From: an uncultured Candidatus Melainabacteria bacterium
Lineage (GTDB): Bacteria; Cyanobacteriota; Vampirovibrionia; LMEP-6097
Direction of reading: 5' to 3'
NCBI GenBank assembly: GCA_937927525.1
Contig: CALBDR010000429.1
Location: 1-11,641, forward strand
Length of the DNA stretch: 11,641 nucleotides
Shown: positions 5,837 through 11,641 of the stretch, piece by piece
Layout: the number at the start of each line of letters is the position of its first letter
Numbering within the stretch: the first letter of the stretch is position 1
The notes under the pieces: model-generated
Told to the model about the DNA's origin: nothing
The model's input: the letters and a program-made list of their open reading frames with translations, nothing else
The model's database searches: none
Program-made: the position numbers and the translations under genes

Positions 5837-6639
5837 GTTAATTGTTTCTTGATTTCTGTCGCTAATAGTGAGTTTAAATGATGCCCAGCTTGATTACTGA
5901 TCACTTCCATTTTGATAAGTAATGGATTAATTCCAGATAAATAAAGGTCCCCAATCAAATCTAAAACCTTATGGCGAGCAGGTTCATCAGAAAATCTGAG
6001 TGGCATGGTAAAGTCATCTTCAGTTATTCCTACTATCCAGCCACTTAAACCAAGCATTTGATTTTCCATTTCTGTACTAAAGGTTCTAGCATCAGAGATA
6101 TCTTCGATATCATTTTCCCCTAACTGCCAGCTAAAGCTTTGTTCACCGATTTTAGGATGATCCCAGTTCATTTGGTAAGTCGCTTTAAAATTATTAGAAA
6201 TCGGCTTTGCGATTATATATCTATGTGGTTTTTCAGGGTCAACTATTTTAATCTCTTCTTTAAGCTCTAGCTTAGATTCAAGCTTTTCAGAACTGACCAA
6301 GCTCTTTTCTTTAAAAAGGTCTATCCACAATTTTGAAGAGCCATCTCCAAATGGTAATTCTTGGTCACTTAAGTCTATATCAACGTTATTAAGATTAACA
6401 AGAGCAGCTGCCGCCATAAAATGTTCGGTAAGGCAAATAGTATTCGTGCCGTTACTTATTACCGTGTTTCGCTGGGTAGAGCTTATGCTGTCAACATTCG
6501 CCAAGACTGGTTCAGAATTATTTACAGTGAATCTAATCCCTAAATTATCGTTAGCTTTAATGTTTGCTGTGATCTGATTTCGGCTTATTAAACCTTTAGA
6601 TTCAAGGCTGATATTTTCTTTAAGTAAGCTCATATTCAT
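5833..6639 (-). CDS. lpxC: UDP-3-O-acyl-N-acetylglucosamine deacetylase (LpxC)
   Basis: The protein has 268 residues from ATG 6639. LpxC is the zinc deacetylase that commits UDP-acyl-GlcNAc to lipid A synthesis in the cytosol. The signatures are TEHFMAA (71-77; Glu72 and zinc-ligand His73), ARTF (184-187), RFSDEPARHKVLDLIGDL (215-232; His223 and Asp227 as zinc ligands) and AGHHLN (251-256, catalytic His). The early GLHSG motif common in LpxC is altered to GLISR. The frame is open to a TTG at 6720, but that overlaps the tRNA promoter region. TATAAT ends 7 nt before ATG 6639; ATG 6648 with an AGGAAG about 7 nt upstream is the alternative. The IGEQSFSW segment and the His/Asp region look cyanobacterial-like. 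Confidence 0.93.
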   Translation of the reverse strand: MNMSLLKENISLESKGLISRNQITANIKANDNLGIRFTVNNSEPVLANVDSISSTQRNTVISNGTNTICLTEHFMAAAALVNLNNVDIDLSDQELPFGDGSSKLWIDLFKEKSLVSSEKLESKLELKEEIKIVDPEKPHRYIIAKPISNNFKATYQMNWDHPKIGEQSFSWQLGENDIEDISDARTFSTEMENQMLGLSGWIVGITEDDFTMPLRFSDEPARHKVLDLIGDLYLSGINPLLIKMEVISNQAGHHLNSLLATEIKKQLT

Positions 6640-6646
6640 TACTATC

Positions 6647-6652
6647 ATTATA
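6647..6652 (-). promoter_or_regulatory. -10 box for lpxC and the downstream exported-protein gene
   Basis: The minus strand reads TATAAT ending 7 nt before ATG 6639, predicting a leaderless lpxC mRNA. The box overlaps the alternative start at 6648, so the two readings are mutually exclusive: either this is a -10 and translation starts at 6639, or AGGAAG is a Shine-Dalgarno for 6648. An A-tract of eight lies upstream on the minus strand. Confidence 0.45.
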
Positions 6653-6708
6653 TAACTTCCTAAAATATTATTTTTTTTCACTATTATTAATAGTTTTATA
6701 GTTTCACA

Positions 6709-6717
6709 TGTTAAAAT
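6709..6717 (+). promoter_or_regulatory. extended -10 promoter for tRNA-Met
   Basis: The sequence is TGTTAAAAT, with hexamer TAAAAT at 6712-6717 and TG at 6709-6710. The mature tRNA begins 11 nt past the hexamer, leaving a 5' leader of about 3-4 nt. No -35 is evident. It is the same nonamer as at 965-973. Confidence 0.55.
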
Positions 6718-6727
6718 CAAATTTCGC

Positions 6728-6804
6728 GGCTGGATAGCTCAGTTGGCTAGAGCGGAGGATTCATACCCCTCAGGTCGGCGGTTCGAGCCCGCCTCCAGCT
6801 ACCA
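6728..6804 (+). tRNA. elongator tRNA-Met (anticodon CAU)
   Basis: A 77-nt cloverleaf with encoded CCA. The acceptor stem GGCTGGA/TCCAGCT has a G1-U72 wobble. The D arm is GCTC/GAGC, the anticodon loop TTCATAC carries CAT at 6762-6764, and the T arm is GGCGG TTCGAGC CCGCC. The lack of a 1-72 mismatch and of the GGG/CCC anticodon stem argues against initiator tRNA. The TTCATAC loop resembles elongator tRNA-Met, as in Bacillus, more than tRNA-Ile2 (CAU modified to lysidine). The anticodon stem GAGGA/CCCTC has an A31-C39 mismatch next to the loop. Confidence 0.95.
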
Positions 6805-6824
6805 TTTTAAAGACAGTAATATAA

Positions 6825-6830
6825 TATAAT
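6825..6830 (+). promoter_or_regulatory. -10 box for the SNF2 helicase gene
   Basis: Two overlapping perfect TATAAT hexamers lie at 6820-6825 and 6825-6830, between the tRNA and ATG 6840. The second ends 9 nt before the start codon, giving a leader of about 0-3 nt; the first would give about 8 nt. No Shine-Dalgarno and no -35 are present. Read-through from the tRNA promoter is also possible. Confidence 0.5.
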
Positions 6831-6839
6831 GTCATAATA

Positions 6840-9800
6840 ATGCCTTTGGGGATAAAGAATGAAACTAAAAAGTATAATTCCCTTAGCTCTTGGTGGTCTA
6901 AAGAGTTTTTATTTGTTTTTCAAGATTTAGATGAAGATATAGTCAGAAAAGCTCGAGAATTAAGCTCGTCTGCTGAGTTTAATGACATCTCTATTAGTTC
7001 AGGCTCTGTTTTAGCTCGTGTTAGCGATGAAAATAACGCAAATATTAGGGTTGAATTTGCTCTTGAACCTTTAAGTGAACTCGATCTAAGTCACTGCAAA
7101 GAATTTTTAGCTTCAAGTTCTTTGGTATTGACTGAAATAGCTTTAGGGAAATTACCGAGTATCTTAAATGAAGAGTTGTTGAACTTAAATATTGAATTAA
7201 TTCCTCCTGATATTAATAGTTATAAATCTAGATCTAGCCATAGTTCTAACTCAAGCTTTCCTAAGGCTGGTGAATTTTGTGAGTATAGTCTTGCTTTAAT
7301 TTATAAATTTGCTGCTGAAATTGATAAAGATGCTAATCTCTGGCTTAATTTCCGTGGTTTAGAAGATTTGATTTCTGAGCTGAGTTTTACTGACAAAGAG
7401 ACTAATTTAAGAAGTTTTGAAGATATTATCGCTTGTTTAATTAGTCCTCAGCCTGATTTAGAGAATCTTTCAGGACCTAAAGATTATAACCAGGATCTTT
7501 CTGGGCTTAATTTTGATTATAATTCTGCTCTGAGCTTACTTGAAGATAAACCTAGCTTTGATGAAGATTTAGACTTTAAGCAATTTTTGCTTGAAATATA
7601 TAATCTAGCTGCAACTAAAGCTGATAGTTTATATGAAAAATGGCTAGATAAATCTAGAAATAGGAAAGCAGAGACTGACTTGGAGCTTAGTCTCAACCCT
7701 GAAGCTATCAGTTATTCTGAACTTTTTCAATTCTCCATTCCGATTAAAAAGTTATTGCGTTATTCTTTAAATCAAGATTTAAACAGTGTTTATTCAAATA
7801 AACTTTCTTTTACTTTATTGATGCTGCAAACAGCAGTTTTGATTTGTAAAAATGGTACTTATTTCCCAGAAATAGTTAATGATGATACAGGCGCTATTTT
7901 TATTCGTTATAAACCGATATTTAATAATGATGAGCTTAGTTTAAGACTATCTGAGCTTTATAAATTATGTCCAGAAGACTTTTTCATTCGATCAAAAGTA
8001 GCTTTAAATGAACTTCTTAGCTATATAGTGAACTTTTTAGTAAAAGACTTAGTGAAAAATCTAAAAGGTTTTCCTAAAAGTAACTTCCGTAAAGCATTTT
8101 TAATAGATGAAAAATATAAGGCTGAGACTTTAAGTGAAGAGAATAATATTAATGCAAGTGCTCTTTGGTTAGGGAAGCTAGAGTTACAGAATTTTGATTT
8201 AAGACCATTATTGTCGCTTGAAGAAGAAGCTAAAAATTCATTTCGCTTGAGTTTGAATTTATTAGATCTTCTCTCTGAAGCTAGAGAGAGACTGCATCTT
8301 GATTTGAGTAAAGAAAATTTAGAAAGTAACTTTAGTCCAGAGAGGATTGAAGGTCTATATAAACAACTCTATCTACTTCAAGACTATGTGCCAGCTTTAA
8401 AGCAAATTGTTAGTACTGAAGCTAAAGCTAAGCCAAATTTAAGTTTAAATGCTTTAGCTGATTTGTTAATTAAGGCAGATCACATTTTGCCAGTTCTAGG
8501 CTTAGATCTCGCTTTGCCTGAATCTTTAAAAGACCTTATTAAACCTAGCTTGTGCCTGAAACTGAATGTGGGGAATGATTCAAACTATAGATTTGAATAT
8601 CAAGTTTTAATGGGTGATAAATTTATATCGTTAAACACTTTTCAGAATTTACTTAAAGAGAATCCTAGTGAGTTATTCTTTTATGATGCTAAATATACTT
8701 TATTAGCATCTAAGGATAAAGAGCAGCTCCTGAAACGCTCTTCTTTGGAGATACCGAAGCTGTCTAATTTCTGGGATGCTCTTTATCACTATCGTATAGG
8801 CAACTCTGAAGGTTTAAGTCTCGTCAGGAACAAGAAATTAGATTCATATTTCGAGGATTTCTTTGCAAGTAAAAATTTACAGAATGAAGAAGTTATACCT
8901 AAGACTTTAGACGCGAAGCTGAAAGTTCACCAAATAGAAGGTTTTAATTGGCTTTATGAAAATTACAAGAAAGGTTTTGGTTCTTGTTTAGCTGATGATA
9001 TGGGTTTAGGGAAAACCTTACAGGTTATTTCTCTTCTTACTAAGATATATTTAGATAATGATTCAAGCTTAAAAAATATTTCTTTAGTGCTCTGCCCAAG
9101 CTCTTTAACTAAAAACTGGATCAATGAATGCGTAAAATTCGCTCCTCGATTAAAAGTTAAAGCAATCCAAGATATTAAATCTAAAGATGACTTAGAGGCA
9201 GTCCATGTCTTAGTTTCTTCCTATACGAGTTTTAGGCATAAGCTAAAGATCCTAGGAGATTATAATTGGGAAACTTTAATAGTAGATGAGGCTCATAATA
9301 TTAGAAACCCTAGTTCTAAGCAATCACAGTTAGTAAGAAGTCTTCAAGCTAAATATAGAATTGCTTTAACGGCAACTCCTGTCGAGAAAAAGCTCAGTGA
9401 CTTATGGACTATTTTTGATTTCATTAACCCTAATTACCTTCGCTCTCTAAAAGAGTTTACTTATGAGTTCGCTATTCCAGTAGAAAAATATCGTGAAAAA
9501 TCTAAAATGAAAAACCTTGAGCATGTAATAGCACCATTTATGCTTCGAAGAGAGAAGTCTTCTGCTGCTTTAGCAGAGGATTTTGTGAAGAAAAATGTTG
9601 AGACTCATATTCTTAGCTTAAAACCTGAACAGAAAGAGGTTTATCAGAATAGATATAAAGAATTTTTAGTGAATTTGAAATCAGCAAGTCCCGTAGAAAA
9701 AGTTCGCTTAGTGCAACAGTGTTTAAGAGATTTAACTCTGCTTCTAAATAGTCCTGAGAATTCAGCTAAAGCTGATAAATTATCAAATATTCTAAAACCT

Positions 9801-10250
9801 ATTTTAAGTGCTGGCGAAAAGGTAGTGATTTTCACTCAGTTTAAAGAAACTGCTGAAGATCTGAAAATGTTTATAGATAAAGCTTTAGAGCATGAAACAC
9901 TTTTGTATCATGGTGGTTTGAGTGCTAAAAAAAGAGCTGATAGTCTGAGTGAATTTGCAGAATCTCCCGAGAAACAGATTTTAATTATTACTATTAAGGC
10001 TGGTGGAACGGGCTTGAACTTAGTTCAAGCAAATCACTTAGTGCATTATGATTTTACATGGAATAAAGCACAAGAAAACCAAGCTAGTGACAGGATCTAC
10101 AGAATCGGACAGACTAAAGATGTCTTTATTCATAGATTAATTAGTCGTGGAACTTTTGAGCAAAAGTTTGATCAAATTTTAGATGCTAAGTCTGAGACTG
10201 ACATTCAGACTGTTGATCTTGTGAGTGAGTTTGCTCGTCTAAGTAACTAG
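6840..10250 (+). CDS. SNF2-family helicase with degenerate N-terminal SWIM domain
   Basis: The protein has 1136 residues. The C-terminal half is a complete SNF2 ATPase, the double-stranded DNA translocase fold of chromatin remodellers and bacterial HepA/RapA relatives. Its motifs are KLKVHQIEGFNWL (693-705), Walker A DDMGLGKT (719-726), LCPSSLTKNW (751-760), DEAHN (816-820), LTATPVEKKLSDLW (843-856), IKAGGTGLNL (1052-1061) and QASDRIYRIGQTKDV (1081-1095). Residues 15-180 match the region of bacterial SWIM zinc-finger proteins usually encoded with such helicases (SWW..., then a LRG-like FRG at 171-173). Where CxC...CxH should be there is SHSSN...CEY (133-149), so zinc binding is probably lost. 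Residues about 430-635 resemble the SNF2-associated DUF3670 region. The actual remodelling target is unknown. The last 65 bp overlap the convergent ATPase gene. Confidence 0.92.
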   Translation: MPLGIKNETKKYNSLSSWWSKEFLFVFQDLDEDIVRKARELSSSAEFNDISISSGSVLARVSDENNANIRVEFALEPLSELDLSHCKEFLASSSLVLTEIALGKLPSILNEELLNLNIELIPPDINSYKSRSSHSSNSSFPKAGEFCEYSLALIYKFAAEIDKDANLWLNFRGLEDLISELSFTDKETNLRSFEDIIACLISPQPDLENLSGPKDYNQDLSGLNFDYNSALSLLEDKPSFDEDLDFKQFLLEIYNLAATKADSLYEKWLDKSRNRKAETDLELSLNPEAISYSELFQFSIPIKKLLRYSLNQDLNSVYSNKLSFTLLMLQTAVLICKNGTYFPEIVNDDTGAIFIRYKPIFNNDELSLRLSELYKLCPEDFFIRSKVALNELLSYIVNFLVKDLVKNLKGFPKSNFRKAFLIDEKYKAETLSEENNINASALWLGKLELQNFDLRPLLSLEEEAKNSFRLSLNLLDLLSEARERLHLDLSKENLESNFSPERIEGLYKQLYLLQDYVPALKQIVSTEAKAKPNLSLNALADLLIKADHILPVLGLDLALPESLKDLIKPSLCLKLNVGNDSNYRFEYQVLMGDKFISLNTFQNLLKENPSELFFYDAKYTLLASKDKEQLLKRSSLEIPKLSNFWDALYHYRIGNSEGLSLVRNKKLDSYFEDFFASKNLQNEEVIPKTLDAKLKVHQIEGFNWLYENYKKGFGSCLADDMGLGKTLQVISLLTKIYLDNDSSLKNISLVLCPSSLTKNWINECVKFAPRLKVKAIQDIKSKDDLEAVHVLVSSYTSFRHKLKILGDYNWETLIVDEAHNIRNPSSKQSQLVRSLQAKYRIALTATPVEKKLSDLWTIFDFINPNYLRSLKEFTYEFAIPVEKYREKSKMKNLEHVIAPFMLRREKSSAALAEDFVKKNVETHILSLKPEQKEVYQNRYKEFLVNLKSASPVEKVRLVQQCLRDLTLLLNSPENSAKADKLSNILKPILSAGEKVVIFTQFKETAEDLKMFIDKALEHETLLYHGGLSAKKRADSLSEFAESPEKQILIITIKAGGTGLNLVQANHLVHYDFTWNKAQENQASDRIYRIGQTKDVFIHRLISRGTFEQKFDQILDAKSETDIQTVDLVSEFARLSN

Positions 10251-11400
10251 CGACCTTAGTCCAATGGATAGCTTCAATATCTTTAGTAAGTGCCATGGAT
10301 GTTTTTTTATTACAAAGGAAAAGTCCTTTAGAACCTGGTTTTAGCTTAATTAATTTTTCTAAATTACTATAGTGATGTTTCTCTGGATCAGCTGTGATCT
10401 TGATTTTTACGAAAATTGTTTGATTATTAATTTCGATTACTAAATCAGCTTCTAATCCATGATTATCTCTAAAGAAATATATAGGAGCTTTTTCTCCTCG
10501 ATTATTGAAATACTTGTAAACCTCAAGCACCACAAGGTTCTCAAATAAATGACCTGCCATAACTCCCTCTCTGATAGCAAGAGCGTCTCTATGTCCTGTG
10601 AGATAAGCTGCTATAGCAGAATCTATAAAATAAATTTTAGGTGTTTTTATGATTCTTTTACCTAAGTTTGTAAAGTAAGGTTGAAGTAAAAAAGCGATTT
10701 GTGACCTCTCTAAAAGACTAGTCCAATTTTTAATGGTAAGAGCACTTACTCCGATCTCTTTAGCTAAGTTTGCAAAAACTAATTCCTGTGCGGTTCTTGT
10801 CATCACAAGCTTTATGAATTGCTCAAAGCTACCAAGCTTATCTTCTCGAAGATTTTGCTTGATGTCTCTATTTAAAAGTGATTCTAAATAGCGCAGATAC
10901 CACTTATATGAATCCAGCTCCTCGTTTAAATATGGTTCAGGGAATAAGCCCCGCGCGACTATATCAGACCAAATTGGCACTTCTTTTTTCTTATAAAGTT
11001 CTTCAATACTAAATGGACTCAAAGACGCTATGGCAAGGCGCCCCGCTAAGCTCTCGAAGACTCCAGACATTAAGTCAAACTGCTGTGAGCCTGTAAGAAT
11101 GAATGATCCATACTTTCTGTCTTTATCTACGGCTATTTTTATGTATGATAAAAGGTCAGGAGCATTTTGAATCTCATCAATAATTATAGGTTTTTTGTGA
11201 TAACTCAAAAACAGTTCTGGGTCATCTTTTGCTTGAGATCTTAGGCTCAAATCATCTAGTGTGACGTATTTATAATCTGGAAAAAGTTTAGTTAGCAAAG
11301 TTGATTTGCCACATTGCCTAGCGCCTGTTAATAAAATTACGGGAGCTTCTTTAATGGTTTGTTTTAAAGTGTTACTTAATTTTCGTACAAGATATGCCAC
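10186..11400 (-). CDS. AAA_14 / DUF4143-family ATPase
   Basis: The protein has 404 residues. Such proteins are standalone P-loop ATPases joined to a winged helix and a restriction-nuclease-like C-terminal domain; their cellular role is poorly defined. Walker A is GARQCGKST (26-34), Walker B is IIIDEIQ (72-78), sensor-1 region LTGSQQF (102-108) and the Arg motif ESLAGR (116-121). The DUF4143 part runs about 180-340, with GHLFEN (283-288) and GLEADLVIE (315-323). The strand that normally reads xIEIK here reads FVKIK (330-334), replacing the expected catalytic Glu by Lys332. The start is GTG at 11400, 7 nt after TGGTACAAT. The polar Gln/Ser tail (about 385-404) lies mostly within the overlap with the helicase gene and may be acquired sequence. 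Confidence 0.88.
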   Translation of the reverse strand: MAYLVRKLSNTLKQTIKEAPVILLTGARQCGKSTLLTKLFPDYKYVTLDDLSLRSQAKDDPELFLSYHKKPIIIDEIQNAPDLLSYIKIAVDKDRKYGSFILTGSQQFDLMSGVFESLAGRLAIASLSPFSIEELYKKKEVPIWSDIVARGLFPEPYLNEELDSYKWYLRYLESLLNRDIKQNLREDKLGSFEQFIKLVMTRTAQELVFANLAKEIGVSALTIKNWTSLLERSQIAFLLQPYFTNLGKRIIKTPKIYFIDSAIAAYLTGHRDALAIREGVMAGHLFENLVVLEVYKYFNNRGEKAPIYFFRDNHGLEADLVIEINNQTIFVKIKITADPEKHHYSNLEKLIKLKPGSKGLFLCNKKTSMALTKDIEAIHWTKVASYLDEQTHSQDQQSECQSQT

Positions 11401-11407
11401 TAATTAT

Positions 11408-11416
11408 ATTGTACCA
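11408..11416 (-). promoter_or_regulatory. extended -10 promoter for the DUF4143 ATPase gene
   Basis: The minus strand reads TGGTACAAT, with hexamer TACAAT at 11413-11408. It ends 7 nt before the GTG start at 11400. This places transcription initiation on the start codon itself, a leaderless GUG message. No -35 and no Shine-Dalgarno are visible. Confidence 0.55.
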
Positions 11417-11468
11417 AAATTAAGTATAATTTAACATCTGTACAGAAATAGTAGCGTGAATCTTTTTA

Positions 11469-11641
11469 TTATGAAGCATCCTGCTTTTCTAAGCGAATTT
11501 GCTCTAGTTTAGAATTAGCTTCATTTTTTAATTTCCCCTTTTCTTCAAGAGTTAGTGAATTAAAGTGTCTTCCTTGAAGTCCTGTGTAAATGGCATAGAG
11601 GAACATTAAGTTTACTCGTCTAGGGGCTTTTAGTTTTAGTC
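11469..11641 (-). CDS. 3' end of an unrecognised gene
   Basis: Partial gene running off the right edge; 56 codons are visible in the frame whose first complete codon ends at 11639, and the stop is TAA at 11471-11469. The visible part contains a hydrophobic-aromatic stretch (RRVNLMFLYAIYTGLQGRHF) followed by a charged, probably helical tail (LTLEEKGKLKNEANSKLEQ). It could be a longer protein's C-terminus or a small protein. Codon use resembles the neighbours. I do not recognise it. It is co-directional with the ATPase gene and 68 bp upstream of it. Confidence 0.5.
   Translation of the reverse strand, partial: LKLKAPRRVNLMFLYAIYTGLQGRHFNSLTLEEKGKLKNEANSKLEQIRLEKQDAS

Noticed and set aside
5127..5852. 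Two plus-strand reading frames opposite the exported-protein gene
   Set aside because: They are antisense to a gene with a clear signal peptide and ATGA coupling to lpxC, and they show no features of their own.
6640..6720. Longer lpxC reading frame starting at TTG 6720
   Set aside because: The extension is hydrophobic/lysine-rich with no LpxC similarity, runs through the region between the divergent promoters and overlaps the tRNA -10 box. Internal ATGs fit the family length.
6728..6804. tRNA gene as an integration site for a mobile element
   Set aside because: No duplicated tRNA 3' end, integrase or element boundary is visible in the window.
9644..9835. Minus-strand reading frame inside the SNF2 gene
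   Set aside because: It is antisense to the helicase core and short, with no promoter or motif.

Overview
The window is AT-rich, densely packed chromosomal DNA from a diderm (LPS-bearing) bacterium. LpxC (lipid A) and KdsC (Kdo) show that the cell makes lipopolysaccharide. Release factor 1 has the GGAGGQNVNKVE / SQVGTG / IRTYNYKD signatures, and LpxC has an IGxQxxSW and RFxDEPxRHKxLDLxGDL pattern. From memory, these look most like cyanobacterial-lineage proteins. With the AT-richness and absence of any photosynthesis gene, a non-photosynthetic Cyanobacteriota member (Melainabacteria-like) is my best guess, but it is an inference without any search. Stop codons TAA, TAG and TGA are all used, so the code is standard.

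Layout. 2-549 (+): the 3' end of a MazE/AbrB-type antitoxin overlapping a complete MazF toxin. 557-2320 (-): a small four-helix membrane protein downstream of replicative helicase dnaB. 2321-2432: a divergent promoter region. 2433-3813 (+): prfA (RF1) and a small cysteine-motif protein. 3794-3965: a direct repeat with nested palindromes. 3966-6639 (-): leuD, kdsC, an exported protein of unknown function, and lpxC, the last two coupled by an ATGA overlap. 6728-6804 (+): elongator tRNA-Met(CAU). 6840-10250 (+): a giant SNF2 helicase whose N-terminal SWIM zinc finger has lost most of its ligands. 10186-11400 (-): an AAA_14/DUF4143 ATPase that overlaps the helicase gene tail-to-tail by 65 bp. 11469-11641 (-): the 3' end of an unrecognised gene.

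The most striking signal runs through the whole window. Seven of the nine protein genes whose upstream region can be read have a -10 hexamer (TATAAT, TAGAAT, TAAAAT or TACAAT, often with an extended TGn) ending only 6-9 nt before the start codon. They have almost no Shine-Dalgarno sequences and no good -35 boxes. A -10 box at that distance places the transcription start at or within about 3 nt of the start codon, so most of these genes appear to produce leaderless mRNAs, even when they sit head-to-tail with a same-strand neighbour. The pattern also settles several start codons (leuD at 4505, lpxC at 6639). Other points of interest are the degenerate SWIM domain, a Glu-to-Lys change at the expected nuclease position of the DUF4143 ATPase, and the palindromic repeat.
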